Positions 53,831 through 63,476 are shown, counted from the stretch's first letter. The stretch: DNA of 64,000 bases from a bacterium (GCA_919901855.1 CAKKQC010000022.1:1-64000); one strand, 5' to 3'. The notes: a model not told the origin generated them from the sequence alone. Translations and numbers: made by a program.

Positions 53831-56800
53831 TGGCCGCCGGTCGCGCGATGATCCGGGCGGCTTTCCTGGTAGCCGCCGGCGTGGCGGCCGGACCGGCCTC
53901 CGCCGGGGTGACCAAGTACTGGAACACGGTGGCGGATTTCTCGGGCGGGTTGCCGTACGCGATCACGCTGTCGCCGACCGGGAGCGCGGGACGGGCGTAT
54001 CTCACCCTCGAGCACGACTCGACGTATACCTGCGATCCCACTTCAGCTTGCGACGGGAAGGCGAGTTATTGGTCCAACGACCCGCAGCAGGGGCTCGACT
54101 GGCGGGTCACCAAGTACGACCCCAACGGGGTCCAGCTCTGGACGGTTTCGTACAACAGCGTGGCCTCGGACGCTGACGGGTGCAACGGGGTCGGGCTGGA
54201 CGCCGCGGGCAACGTGATCGCCGTGGGCGACGAGAACCGGCCCGATCTCGGCCTGGGCCAGGGGATCAACCTCCGGCTCCGCCGGCACGACGCTGCGGGC
54301 GGGTTCCTCTCGACCGTGGACTACGACAGCCCGAACCACAGCACCGACTCGGCGCTCGCCGTCAGCGTCTCCGCCTCGGGGGCGTGCGTGGTCGTGGGTT
54401 ACGAGGATCGTCAGGCCGATCTTGGGGAGGGCCTGAACTGGTTCGTCCGGAAGTACGACGCGGCCGGGAATCTGCTCTTCCCCCAGAAGACCTACAACGA
54501 TCCGGGCAACCTGGCCGATGTGGCCTACGGCGTCTCGTTCGACGCGAAGGGCGGGTTCGTGGTCGCGGGAACAGCGATGTCCGCGGGTACGAACCAGGAC
54601 TGGTGGGTCCAGCGCTACGACCCGAACGGAACCGTGACATGGTCGGCGGCCTACAATTCGGCTGGCAACCTCGACGACCTCGCATACGGGGTCGCCGTCT
54701 CGCCCGCGGGCGTGGTGGCGGTAGTCGGAAACGAGGACCGGACCGACATCGGCCAGGGCAAGAGCTGGCTGATCCGGAAATACTCGGCGTTGGGCGTGCC
54801 GGTGTCGATGATCCCGTGCTCCAGTGTGATCACGGCTCCGAGCGGCCGGTCGACGGGAGCCTCGTTCGACCAGGTCGGGAACTCGATCGCGGTCGGGTGG
54901 GAGGCCCGCGCGGACCTGGGCGAGAGCGACAACTGGGTGATCCGCAAGTACGACCCGTCGGGGGTGCTGAGCTGGCTCCGCGCCTACGACGGGCCGGCGC
55001 ACGGCAACGACCGGGCACTCGCCGTCTCGCTCGACGCGGGCGGAAACGCCGCGGTCGCGGGGTACGAGGACCGGTCGGATGTCGCGCACGGCGACGACTG
55101 GCTGGTGCGGAAGTACGACGCGGGGGGCGCCCTCTCCTGGAGCCGGACCTACAACGGGCCGGCGAGCAAGACCGAGCACGCGAACGCGGTGGCGATCGCG
55201 GCGAACGGCGCCGTCGTCGCGGCGGGCTACGAGGACCGCTCCGATATCGGGGAGGGCGACAACTGGTTCGTCCGCAAGTACGACGTGTCGGGGAATGTCC
55301 TGTGGACCCGGACCTGGAACGGGGCGGCGGATGGCGAGGACCGGGCGTTGGCGGTCGCGATCGCGAAGTCGAGCGGGAGCGTGTACGTCGCGGGTTACGA
55401 GACGGTGGCGGGGGAAGGGAAGAACTGGCGCGTCCTCAAATACGCGATCGCCGGCAACCTCCTCTGGAGCTTCACCTTCAATGGCGTCGCGAACCTCGAC
55501 GATCTCGCGACCGGGCTGGCGATCGACGGATCGTCGTCCGTGTATGTCGCGGGGACGACCGCCACGGCGGGGCAGGGGGACAACTGGCAGGTCTTCAAGT
55601 TCACGCCCGGGGGCGCCGAGCTCCTGAACTTCGGGTACAACGATCCGGACAACGGCGACGACATCGTCGGCGGGGTCGGGGCCGACCGGGAAGGCAACTT
55701 CACCGTCGCGGGGTCCGAGGACCGGCTGGGCCAGGGCCTGAACTGGCGGGCGACGCGGTACGCGCCCGGCGGTGCGCCGGCGTGGACCGTCACCTACGAC
55801 GACCCCGGGAGCTCCGCCGACGCGGCCCTGGGTGTGGCCGCGAGCCTGAGCGGGACCGTGCTCGTGGTTGGCTACGAGAACCGCGCCGACCTCGGGCTGG
55901 GCGACCTCTGGCGCGTCTGGCTGCTCTCGCCGGCGGGCACGGACATCACGGTCGGGTCGTTCATGAGCGCGACCTGCGCCATGGAGACTACCGCGCGCGC
56001 GGCGGCGTTCGACTCCTCGGACAACCTCGTCGTGGTCGGGTACGAGGACCGCCCCGACCTGGGCCAGGGAAAGAACTGGCTGATCCGCAAGTACGATTCC
56101 TCCGATTCCCTCCTGTGGACGGCGCACTTCGACAGCCCGGGGCACGCGGAGGACGTGGCGACTTCCGTCGAGACGGATTCGGCGGGGAACGTCGTTGTCG
56201 CGGGCTACGTCACGCGGACGGATGTCACCCAGGGGAAGAACTGGGTGGTCAGGAAGTACTCGCCCACGGGCGGGCTGCTCTGGTCGCGGGAGTACAGCTC
56301 GAACTCGATCAACGACGACACGGCGCGGAGCGTGGCCATCGATTCGTCCGGGAACATCGTCGTGGCGGGGGACGAGTATCGGTACGACCAGACGCAGATG
56401 GTCCCCCTGCCCTTCGCGATCTGGGGGCACGATGCTGTCCGTGTGGGGAACCGCGTGTACGTCGTTGGGGGGTGCCAGCAGGATTCCGGCGGGTGCGGCG
56501 CGTCCGGGCTTCCCCCCTACTCGGTCGCGACCGTATGGTTCGCGCCGATCGATCCGACCGGCGATGCCACCGGGGTGGGCAAGGGCCGAATCGGTCCGTG
56601 GACACGGGCCTATTACAACTTTGGGGACACGGGGCCCGCGATCGTGCCGTGGGGGCCGCCCATGAACCCGACGCAGGGCATCCCGATCATGCGGCACAAG
56701 GCGGTGGCGGTCGGCAACCGCATCTACGTCGTGGGCGGCACGACCCAGAATTGCGGATCGGCGCCCCTGCCGGGGGCCGCCTACACGACCAAGCGCGTGT

Positions 56801-58374
56801 ATTCGACCGCCGTGGATCCCGTGACCGGCCAGACCGGGCCGTGGGAGGCGGAGCTGCCGCTGATCCAGAACGCGACCGATCACGGGCTCGTGTACGCCGG
56901 GGGCGCCCTGTATTGCATCGGCGGCCTCTTGGACGTCATGGCGCCGGACCAGTTCGTCCAGAAGGCCGAGATCAAACCCGACGGGCACCTGTACAGCTCC
57001 AACGACCTGACGTGGGAGCCCGTGCTCTCCGTTCCACCCGGGAATCCGCCGACGAGTTGCGCGCTGTGCAGCCTGTGCACATGCACGCTCTGCGCCCCGT
57101 GCACCGAGGACTGCTGCCGGGCGCTGAACGTCTGTCTGGGCTGGAACAACTTCCGGCCGTTCAGCGTGATGCGCACGATCGCGTTCGTCGGCGCCGAGTT
57201 CGTGCCCGGGTCGTCGGGCAGCGTCTGCCGGTACTTCAGCGGGTCCTACTACGGATTCCTCGACGACTGCAACGGCATCAAGGGGTGGAATGCGGGGGGC
57301 GGGACGGGCCTGAAAGCCCAGCCGGGGGCGGGCGCCATTGCCTACAACGGGTCGCTATTGAGCGTCGGCGGCGGAAACGGGTCGGCGATGCAGTATCAGG
57401 TGCTCTTCAACTCGGCCGGGTCGCGCGGCCTCATCCGGACCGGCGGCGTGGACAACTCCGAACTACGGCCGGCGCAACCCGACGGGTCCGAACTCTACAC
57501 CGGCGGCACTTCGCAGTACGCCTTCCCCGTGGTCGTGCCCGGGTCGCCGCTCGTGTCCTACAACGGCTTCGTGTACGCGATCGGCGGCGAGATGGGCGCC
57601 ACGGCCAACGCCTGCCAGCGGGTCTATCGCACGCGACTGGATCCGACCACGGGCTGGGTGGACGCGGGGTCGTGGCTGTCGCCGATGTACGATCTGGGTA
57701 CGCTGGCGCAGATGACGAAGGTCTCGTGGTCCTACAGCAAGACCGGGCCGGGCGCGGGGGACGACTGGGCGCTGTGCCGCTACCGCGTGGCGGGGGCCGA
57801 CGGTCGCTGGACGTGCTGGACGCCCCGCATCCCGGAGGAGGGGAGCGCCCCGATCACGCCGGGTTACTACACCTACGCGTCCGATGTCCCCGGCTCGAAC
57901 CCGTTCTTCAGGATGCCGATGGCGCCCGACCCGTTCCGGTACATTCAGTTCGAGGTCAGCCTCTACAACGATCCCGCCAACGACGGGGGGCCGGCGCCCA
58001 CGCTTCCCCGGTTCGACGAATTCCGGATCGGCTACGAGCCGGCGATCGTTCCAGCCCTGCCGTCGGGCAGCGGAATCGAGGTAGCTCCCAGCCGGGACGG
58101 CAAGTCGGTGACCATCCGGTTCGAGGTGGTAGCCGAGGGCGGGGAGATCAACGCCGAGTTCTACAACGTGGCCGGGGAGCTCATCGCCAGGGACCGGTAC
58201 GCGTACCTGACGGGGGGCGTAAAGTCGGAGACCGTGTCGACCGCCCGCTGGGCGCCGGGAGTGTATATCATCGTACTGAGGGGCATGGCGCGCACCGGAG
58301 ACCCCGGATTGTACCGAAGCGTAACGAAGGAACGGTTCAAGATGCTCAAGGGAAAAGTCGTTGTCCGCCGGTAA
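53830..58374 (+). CDS. Giant secreted beta-propeller surface protein with sorting-like C-terminus
   Basis: A 1514-residue protein with a signal peptide (MIRAAFLVAAGVAAGPASA). Residues 80-850 hold 14 repeats of about 52 residues with the core VVAGYEDRxDxGxGxNWxVRKYD, enough for two seven-bladed propellers. A kelch-like section (RVYVVGG, RIYVVGG, YCIGG) follows, then a Cys-rich segment near residues 1075-1105, and a last 90 residues with RFEVVAEGGEINAEFYN and ARWAPGVYIIVL that look like a C-terminal sorting domain. It is coupled to a PorV-like gene. It is probably anchored or released at the cell surface; the ligand is unknown. Confidence 0.8.
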   Translation: MAAGRAMIRAAFLVAAGVAAGPASAGVTKYWNTVADFSGGLPYAITLSPTGSAGRAYLTLEHDSTYTCDPTSACDGKASYWSNDPQQGLDWRVTKYDPNGVQLWTVSYNSVASDADGCNGVGLDAAGNVIAVGDENRPDLGLGQGINLRLRRHDAAGGFLSTVDYDSPNHSTDSALAVSVSASGACVVVGYEDRQADLGEGLNWFVRKYDAAGNLLFPQKTYNDPGNLADVAYGVSFDAKGGFVVAGTAMSAGTNQDWWVQRYDPNGTVTWSAAYNSAGNLDDLAYGVAVSPAGVVAVVGNEDRTDIGQGKSWLIRKYSALGVPVSMIPCSSVITAPSGRSTGASFDQVGNSIAVGWEARADLGESDNWVIRKYDPSGVLSWLRAYDGPAHGNDRALAVSLDAGGNAAVAGYEDRSDVAHGDDWLVRKYDAGGALSWSRTYNGPASKTEHANAVAIAANGAVVAAGYEDRSDIGEGDNWFVRKYDVSGNVLWTRTWNGAADGEDRALAVAIAKSSGSVYVAGYETVAGEGKNWRVLKYAIAGNLLWSFTFNGVANLDDLATGLAIDGSSSVYVAGTTATAGQGDNWQVFKFTPGGAELLNFGYNDPDNGDDIVGGVGADREGNFTVAGSEDRLGQGLNWRATRYAPGGAPAWTVTYDDPGSSADAALGVAASLSGTVLVVGYENRADLGLGDLWRVWLLSPAGTDITVGSFMSATCAMETTARAAAFDSSDNLVVVGYEDRPDLGQGKNWLIRKYDSSDSLLWTAHFDSPGHAEDVATSVETDSAGNVVVAGYVTRTDVTQGKNWVVRKYSPTGGLLWSREYSSNSINDDTARSVAIDSSGNIVVAGDEYRYDQTQMVPLPFAIWGHDAVRVGNRVYVVGGCQQDSGGCGASGLPPYSVATVWFAPIDPTGDATGVGKGRIGPWTRAYYNFGDTGPAIVPWGPPMNPTQGIPIMRHKAVAVGNRIYVVGGTTQNCGSAPLPGAAYTTKRVYSTAVDPVTGQTGPWEAELPLIQNATDHGLVYAGGALYCIGGLLDVMAPDQFVQKAEIKPDGHLYSSNDLTWEPVLSVPPGNPPTSCALCSLCTCTLCAPCTEDCCRALNVCLGWNNFRPFSVMRTIAFVGAEFVPGSSGSVCRYFSGSYYGFLDDCNGIKGWNAGGGTGLKAQPGAGAIAYNGSLLSVGGGNGSAMQYQVLFNSAGSRGLIRTGGVDNSELRPAQPDGSELYTGGTSQYAFPVVVPGSPLVSYNGFVYAIGGEMGATANACQRVYRTRLDPTTGWVDAGSWLSPMYDLGTLAQMTKVSWSYSKTGPGAGDDWALCRYRVAGADGRWTCWTPRIPEEGSAPITPGYYTYASDVPGSNPFFRMPMAPDPFRYIQFEVSLYNDPANDGGPAPTLPRFDEFRIGYEPAIVPALPSGSGIEVAPSRDGKSVTIRFEVVAEGGEINAEFYNVAGELIARDRYAYLTGGVKSETVSTARWAPGVYIIVLRGMARTGDPGLYRSVTKERFKMLKGKVVVRR

Positions 58375-59404
58375 CGCCGGAATCGTGCTCCGGGCGGGGG
58401 TGGCGGCGTGCGTCTTTTGTATCGGCCTTGCCGATGCCGCGCGCAGCCGCGTATTCGACGAGGCCCGCGTGGCCGCGCCCTTCCTCAAGATCGGGCAGGG
58501 GGCCCGGGCATCCGGCATGGGCGAGGCCTTCACCGCGGTGGCCGACGATCCGACGGCCATATTCTGGAATCCGGCGGGGCTGGCGCAGATCAACGACGTC
58601 GAGGTCATGTTCACCCATAACCAGTGGCTCGAGAACTTCCGGCACGAGTACTTCGGCCTCACGGTGCCGTTCGAGGGCACATGGTCGGCGGCATACTCCC
58701 TCCTGGACCTCGGGCGGTTCGCCATGCTCGATCCGGACACGAAGCTCCCGGGAGACAGTTTCGCGGTCAACGACCAGGTCTTCCAGCTCGGGTACGCCCG
58801 GGCGTTCGCGAGCGATGCGGTGCTGGTGGGCGCGTCCGTGAAGCTCGTGAAGGAGGACCTGGGGTCCGGCATCCGCGGCCAGACCGTGAGCTTCAGCGGC
58901 GGGGTCCTGGGCGTGCCGCTCTGGGAGCATCCCCGGCTGGCGCTGGCGGCGGTCGTCGAGAACATGGGGGGCGAGCTGTCGGGGTTCGAGATGCCGGCCA
59001 CCGTCCGGGTCGGCGTGTCCTGGCGACAGTCCGGCCTGCTGGCCTCGCCGGCGGAGGCCGTGGCGTCCGGCTTCGAGGAGCCGGGCAAGCGCGGCACCGC
59101 CGCCTACCCGTGGCAATCCGAGGAGACCTCGGACTCCCTGACGATGGCCGCGGACATCGTCGCGCCGCGGCGCGGCCGGATGGAGTTGCACGTGGGGCTC
59201 GAGTACTGGCTGTCGTTCGCCGCCCTGCGCGCGGGGTACCGGTTCCGCTACCCGCGGAACGATCTCGGGGGCATGTCGGGTCTCACTCTCGGTCTGGGCC
59301 TGCGCGGCCGGGGGTTCCAGTTCGACTACGGCTTCGACGCGTCCTACGCGCCCTACGGGGACCTCGGCAACGCTTCCCGGTTCGCCGTGATCGTCACCTT
59401 CTGA
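58361..59404 (+). CDS. PorV/PorQ-like outer-membrane protein, module 2
   Basis: A 347-residue exported protein of the PorV/UPF0164 family: after a signal peptide (GVAACVFCIGLADAARS) comes APFLKIGQGARASGMGEAFTAVADDPTAIFWNPAGLAQI, then strand-rich barrel sequence ending FAVIVTF with a C-terminal Phe. TTG at 58361 has CAAGGG upstream at good spacing and overlaps the giant protein by 14 bases; GTG 58385 is an alternative. It parallels module 1 at 34249 and would receive the coupled surface protein. Its stop forms a CTGA overlap with recG. Confidence 0.82.
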   Translation: MSAGNAGIVLRAGVAACVFCIGLADAARSRVFDEARVAAPFLKIGQGARASGMGEAFTAVADDPTAIFWNPAGLAQINDVEVMFTHNQWLENFRHEYFGLTVPFEGTWSAAYSLLDLGRFAMLDPDTKLPGDSFAVNDQVFQLGYARAFASDAVLVGASVKLVKEDLGSGIRGQTVSFSGGVLGVPLWEHPRLALAAVVENMGGELSGFEMPATVRVGVSWRQSGLLASPAEAVASGFEEPGKRGTAAYPWQSEETSDSLTMAADIVAPRRGRMELHVGLEYWLSFAALRAGYRFRYPRNDLGGMSGLTLGLGLRGRGFQFDYGFDASYAPYGDLGNASRFAVIVTF

Positions 59405-61509
59405 CGACGCGCCGGGCCGTCCCTCCGTCCACGCCCGTCCCGGGCCTCACCCCGTCGGAGTCCCGGTCGCTCGCGCACTTCGGGGTCCGGTCTCTCGAGG
59501 ATCTCCTGTTCCGCCTGCCGCGCTGGCACGTGCACCGCGACCGCGTGAGGGCGCTCGCGGAGGCGAAGGAGGGCGAGCGCGGGCTCTTCCTGGTCCGGAT
59601 CGCGAAGGTGGGCGCCTTCGCGCGGGGGAGGCTCCACATCCTCCGCCTTCAGCTCGAGGATGGGACAGCCAAGGCCCAGCTTTACCTCTTCAACCGGCCG
59701 TACCTGCTCAAGGACTTCCGGGCCGGACGCGCCCTCCTCATCCACGACGTGCCCGAGCGTTCGAACGCCGGAATCCGGTTCGGGGGACAGGCCGGCACTA
59801 CGGAGATGGTCACGGACGAGGATCTCGCGGCTTTCGAGGCCGGCCGGGTCCTCGTCTACTACAAGGCGACGACGGTGATCCCCCAGCCGCGCGCCCGCGC
59901 GCTGGCGGCGGCCGCCGTCGCGAGTCTGCTGGACGCCGTCGAAGACCCCCTGCCCGAGCCCGTTCGTACCGGGCGCAAGCTGGTCGGGCTCCGGGACGCC
60001 CTGCGCCAGGCGCATGGGCCGGAGTCCTGGGGCGACTGGGATGCAGCCCGCCGCCGGCTCGTCTTCGACCAGCTCTACCTGCTCCAGGTCGCGCTCGGCG
60101 TCCATCGCCGCGCGCTCGCCAGGATCCGGAAGGGGCGGCGGTATGAGTTGAAGGGAGAGCGGCTGGGGAAGTTCCGGGCCTCGCTGCCGTTCAATCTCAC
60201 GGGTGCCCAGGACCGGGTGACGGCCGAGATCTTCGCCGACCTCGCCCGCGCGGCCCCCATGAACCGGCTCCTGCAAGGAGACGTGGGGTCAGGGAAGACG
60301 GCCGTAGCGGCGGCGGCGATCGCGGCTGCGGCGGACTCGGGGCTCCAGGCCGCCGTGCTGGCGCCCACCGAGATCCTCGCGGAACAGCACCTGCGCACCT
60401 TCGAGGCTCTTCTAGGGCCGGCGGGCATCCGCGTGGGGCTCCTGACGGGGGGGCTGTCGGCCGCCGGGCGCCGGAGCGTGCACGCCGGGCTCGAGGGCAC
60501 CGACGCCGATCTCCTCGAGAGCCGGTCGATCGACCTCGTAGTCGGCACGCACGCCCTGCTGGAGAGCAAGGTCGTGATCCCGCGGCTGGGGCTGGCGGTG
60601 ATCGACGAGCGGCACAAGTTCGGGGTCCGCCAGCGCGCGGCGCTCGAGAGGAAGGGGAAGCATCCGGACCTCCTTATGATGACGGCTACACCCCTGCCGC
60701 GGGCCGTGGTCCTCACGCAGTACGGGGACACGGCGCTTTCGCTTCTCGACGAGATGCCGCCGGGCCGGGGAACGGTGACGACGACGTGGGCCCACGGCGC
60801 GATGCCGCGCGACGCCGCCTACAAGTTCGCGATGGAACGGCTGAAGGCGGGAGAGCGCGCCTTCGCCGTGTTCCCGCTGGTGGAGGAGAGCGAGAAGGTG
60901 AACCTGCGCGACGCGACGCAGGAGCACGAGCGGCTCCAGCGCGTCTTCGCGGGGTTCGCCGTCGGGCTCATCCACGGGCGGATGAACTCGGAGGAGAAGG
61001 CGGCGGTCATGCAAGGCTTCGCCACGGGGGCCGTCAAGCTCCTGGTCTCGACGACCGTCGTCGAGGTCGGGCTGGACATCCCCGACGCGACGATCATGCT
61101 GATCGAGCACGCGAACCGGTTCGGGCTCGCCCAGCTCCACCAATTGCGCGGCCGGATCGGCCGGCGGGGAAACGCCTCCTGGTGTTTCCTGATCACGAAC
61201 GGGATCGTGACCGCCGACGCCCGCGCGCGGCTGGGAGCCATGGTCCGGACGCGCAACGGGTTTGAACTCGCGGAAACCGACCTGCGAATCCGCGGCCCGG
61301 GGGAGCTGTTCGGCACCCGGCAGGCGGGACTGCCCGACGAGGAGGTCGCCGACCTCCTGCTCGACCCCGAGGCGCTCGAGGCCGCGCGGCGCGAGGCCGA
61401 GGCCCTCCTGGAGGCGGATCCGAACCTCGGAAGCGCGGACGGCGCGAAGGTCAAGCGCGCGCTCGAGGGGCGGCTCTCGGAGTTCTGGGGAATGGCAAGG
61501 TTCTCGTGA
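59401..61509 (+). CDS. recG: ATP-dependent DNA helicase RecG
   Basis: A 702-residue branch-migrating helicase for stalled forks. The N-terminal wedge/OB domain is at about residues 60-160; helicase motifs follow: Walker A LLQGDVGSGKTAVAAAAI near residue 295, APTEILAEQH, motif II IDERHKFGVRQR (usual form DEQHRFGV), MMTATPLPR, STTVVEVGLDIPDA and LHQLRGRIGRRG. The frame has no ATG, GTG or TTG near the expected start; CTG at 59401 overlaps the previous stop as CTGA in the same geometry as other junctions here, so it is the likely start. It overlaps rsmD (GTGA). Confidence 0.92.
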   Translation: MTTRRAVPPSTPVPGLTPSESRSLAHFGVRSLEDLLFRLPRWHVHRDRVRALAEAKEGERGLFLVRIAKVGAFARGRLHILRLQLEDGTAKAQLYLFNRPYLLKDFRAGRALLIHDVPERSNAGIRFGGQAGTTEMVTDEDLAAFEAGRVLVYYKATTVIPQPRARALAAAAVASLLDAVEDPLPEPVRTGRKLVGLRDALRQAHGPESWGDWDAARRRLVFDQLYLLQVALGVHRRALARIRKGRRYELKGERLGKFRASLPFNLTGAQDRVTAEIFADLARAAPMNRLLQGDVGSGKTAVAAAAIAAAADSGLQAAVLAPTEILAEQHLRTFEALLGPAGIRVGLLTGGLSAAGRRSVHAGLEGTDADLLESRSIDLVVGTHALLESKVVIPRLGLAVIDERHKFGVRQRAALERKGKHPDLLMMTATPLPRAVVLTQYGDTALSLLDEMPPGRGTVTTTWAHGAMPRDAAYKFAMERLKAGERAFAVFPLVEESEKVNLRDATQEHERLQRVFAGFAVGLIHGRMNSEEKAAVMQGFATGAVKLLVSTTVVEVGLDIPDATIMLIEHANRFGLAQLHQLRGRIGRRGNASWCFLITNGIVTADARARLGAMVRTRNGFELAETDLRIRGPGELFGTRQAGLPDEEVADLLLDPEALEAARREAEALLEADPNLGSADGAKVKRALEGRLSEFWGMARFS

Positions 61510-62087
61510 AGCCCGGCCCCGGAGAGCCGCGGAAGCCCCTGCGCATCGGCTCGGGCGCCCTGCGCGGCCGCCGCCTCGTGGCGCCGGGTGCCTCCCGGCC
61601 TCCGCTCGCTCTCCTTCGAAAGTCCCTGTTCGACATTCTCGCGCCCCGCCTGCCCGGCGCCCGCGTCCTCGACGTCTACGCGGGCTCCGGGAGCCTCGGG
61701 CTCGAGTCCGTGTCCCGCGGCGCCGCTAGAGTGGACTTCGTGGAGGAGTCGGGCGAGGCGTGCCGCATCCTGGCGGAGAACGTGGCCCGGACCGGGCTGG
61801 CGGGATCCGCCCGGGTGATATGCCGGGAAGCGCTGGTGGGGCTGCGCGAGCTGGACCGGGCGGAGGCCCGGTACGATCTCGTGCTCCTGGACCCCCCCTT
61901 CGCCGACGAACGCGATGGCGAGCTCCTGAGCGCGGCGGCGAGGCTGGTGGAGCCCGGGGGTGCCGTGGTCCTGCGCATTCCGGCCCGCCGGAACCTGCCC
62001 CCGGTCAGGGACGCGCTGCGCCTGATACGTCATAATCGGTATGGCGCCTCGCTGGTGGGGGTGTACGCGCGGGAGGAGGAATCATGA
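61506..62087 (+). CDS. rsmD: 16S rRNA (guanine966-N2)-methyltransferase
   Basis: A 193-residue SAM-dependent methyltransferase. RIGSGALRGRRLVAP and a RPPLALLRKSLFDIL segment mark the family start, LDVYAGSGSLGLESVSRGA is the SAM motif and LVLLDPPF the catalytic (D/N)PPF motif. GTG at 61506 overlaps recG. The rsmD-coaD order is very common in bacteria. Confidence 0.92.
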   Translation: MKPGPGEPRKPLRIGSGALRGRRLVAPGASRPPLALLRKSLFDILAPRLPGARVLDVYAGSGSLGLESVSRGAARVDFVEESGEACRILAENVARTGLAGSARVICREALVGLRELDRAEARYDLVLLDPPFADERDGELLSAAARLVEPGGAVVLRIPARRNLPPVRDALRLIRHNRYGASLVGVYAREEES

Positions 62088-62566
62088 GGACGGCGATCTA
62101 TCCGGGCAGTTTCGACCCGATCACGTACGGGCATGTGGATATCATCAAGCGGAGCCTCGCGATCGCGGACCGCGTCATTGTCGGCGTCCTCGGGAACTCG
62201 GCCAAGCGCCCCCTCTTCACCGCTTCCGAGCGCGTCGAGCAGGTCCGCCTCGCCGTCCGGGGCCTCCGCCGGGTCGAAGTGGAGTCGTTCGACGGTCTCC
62301 TCGTCGACTTCCTCCGCCGCAAACACGGGAGCATGGTCATCCGCGGCCTGCGCGCCGTCTCGGACTTCGAGTACGAGTTCCAGCTCGCGCTCACGAACCG
62401 GCGGCTCGAGCGGACAGCCGAGACCGTCTTCCTGATGCCCGCGGAACGGTACACGTTCCTGAGCTCGAGCGTCGTCAAGGAGATCGCGCGGCTGCGCGGC
62501 AGCGTCCGCGGCCTCGTGCCGCCCCACGTGGCGAGCGCGCTCAAGGGCAAGCACCGTCTTGCCTGA
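62084..62566 (+). CDS. coaD: Phosphopantetheine adenylyltransferase
   Basis: A 160-residue nucleotidyltransferase for the penultimate step of coenzyme A synthesis. The ATP-binding YPGSFDPITYGHVDIIKR with the TxGH motif is at the N-terminus, then GVLGNSAKRPLFT, VIRGLRAVSDFEYEFQLAL and FLSSSVVKEIARL. ATG overlaps rsmD by 4 bases; its stop overlaps the era start by 8. Confidence 0.95.
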   Translation: MRTAIYPGSFDPITYGHVDIIKRSLAIADRVIVGVLGNSAKRPLFTASERVEQVRLAVRGLRRVEVESFDGLLVDFLRRKHGSMVIRGLRAVSDFEYEFQLALTNRRLERTAETVFLMPAERYTFLSSSVVKEIARLRGSVRGLVPPHVASALKGKHRLA

Positions 62567-63476
62567 GCCAGCCTCCCAGGCTCCGGACGGCCACAAGTCC
62601 GGATTCGTCGCGGTCCTCGGGCTGCCAAACACGGGCAAGTCCACGCTCGTGAACGTCCTCACGGGGTACAAGGTCGCGGGGGTGAGTTCCAAACCCCAGA
62701 CCACGCGCCGCCGGATCCTGGGCATCCGCACCGAACCCGGGTGCCAGATGGTCTTCGTGGACACGCCCGGCCTCGCCAAGGCCGAAGGCTCCCTGGGCGA
62801 CTTCATGGGCAAGACGGCCGTGACGGCCGCCCGGGACGCGGACGTCGTGCTCTACGTGGTGGATGCCCGCAGTCCGGAGGAGGACGCCCGGATCCGGCAG
62901 GTCCTGACCGACCCCAAGATTCCGGTCATCCTCGTGCTCAACAAGATCGATCTCGTTCCCAAGGACGAGCTCCTGCCGGTCATGCAGAAGTACGGCGCCG
63001 ACGGGCGGTTCGCCGAGATCGTGCCCATCTCGGCGCGCGAGGGTGACGGGGTCGAGCTCGTGCGCAACCTCGTCCGGGACCGCCTGCCCCTCGGGCCGCT
63101 CTGGTTCGAGGCGCTGGCCGAGGGACCCAGAGTGCCGGAGCCGCCGCTCGTCCAGGAGATCGTGCAGGAGCACCTCTTCCGCCGGGTGCACCAGGAGGTG
63201 CCCTACGGCTGCGGCGTCCTGGTGGAATCCATCCAGCTCGACGGCGCGCTCGTCCGCATCCAGGCGGTCGTCCTGGTCGAGCGCGACAGCCACAAGGGCA
63301 TCGTAATCGGCGCCAAGGGCGCCATGCTCAAGGCCGTCGGGATGGAGTCCCGGCTCGAGCTCGAGCGGCTCTCCGGCTACCGCGTCTTCCTCGGGCTGCA
63401 GGTCAAGGTCGAGCCCGACTGGCGCAACCGCACCGCCGTCCTCGGCGACCTGGGGTACCGGTCCGAGGAAGGCTGA
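62559..63476 (+). CDS. era: GTPase Era
   Basis: A 305-residue GTPase that binds 16S rRNA and assists 30S assembly. G motifs: GLPNTGKSTLVN, SSKPQTTRRRI, VDTPGL, NKIDL and PISAREG. The C-terminal KH domain has GIVIGAKGAMLKAVG near residues 245-260. The start is TTG at 62559, within the end of coaD. It is the last gene of this plus-strand run; the next gene converges from the right. Confidence 0.95.
   Translation: MPEPASQAPDGHKSGFVAVLGLPNTGKSTLVNVLTGYKVAGVSSKPQTTRRRILGIRTEPGCQMVFVDTPGLAKAEGSLGDFMGKTAVTAARDADVVLYVVDARSPEEDARIRQVLTDPKIPVILVLNKIDLVPKDELLPVMQKYGADGRFAEIVPISAREGDGVELVRNLVRDRLPLGPLWFEALAEGPRVPEPPLVQEIVQEHLFRRVHQEVPYGCGVLVESIQLDGALVRIQAVVLVERDSHKGIVIGAKGAMLKAVGMESRLELERLSGYRVFLGLQVKVEPDWRNRTAVLGDLGYRSEEG

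Noticed and set aside
54043-56988. 981-codon minus-strand open frame opposite the propeller gene
   Set aside because: It mirrors the repeats of the plus-strand gene and has no protein features of its own.
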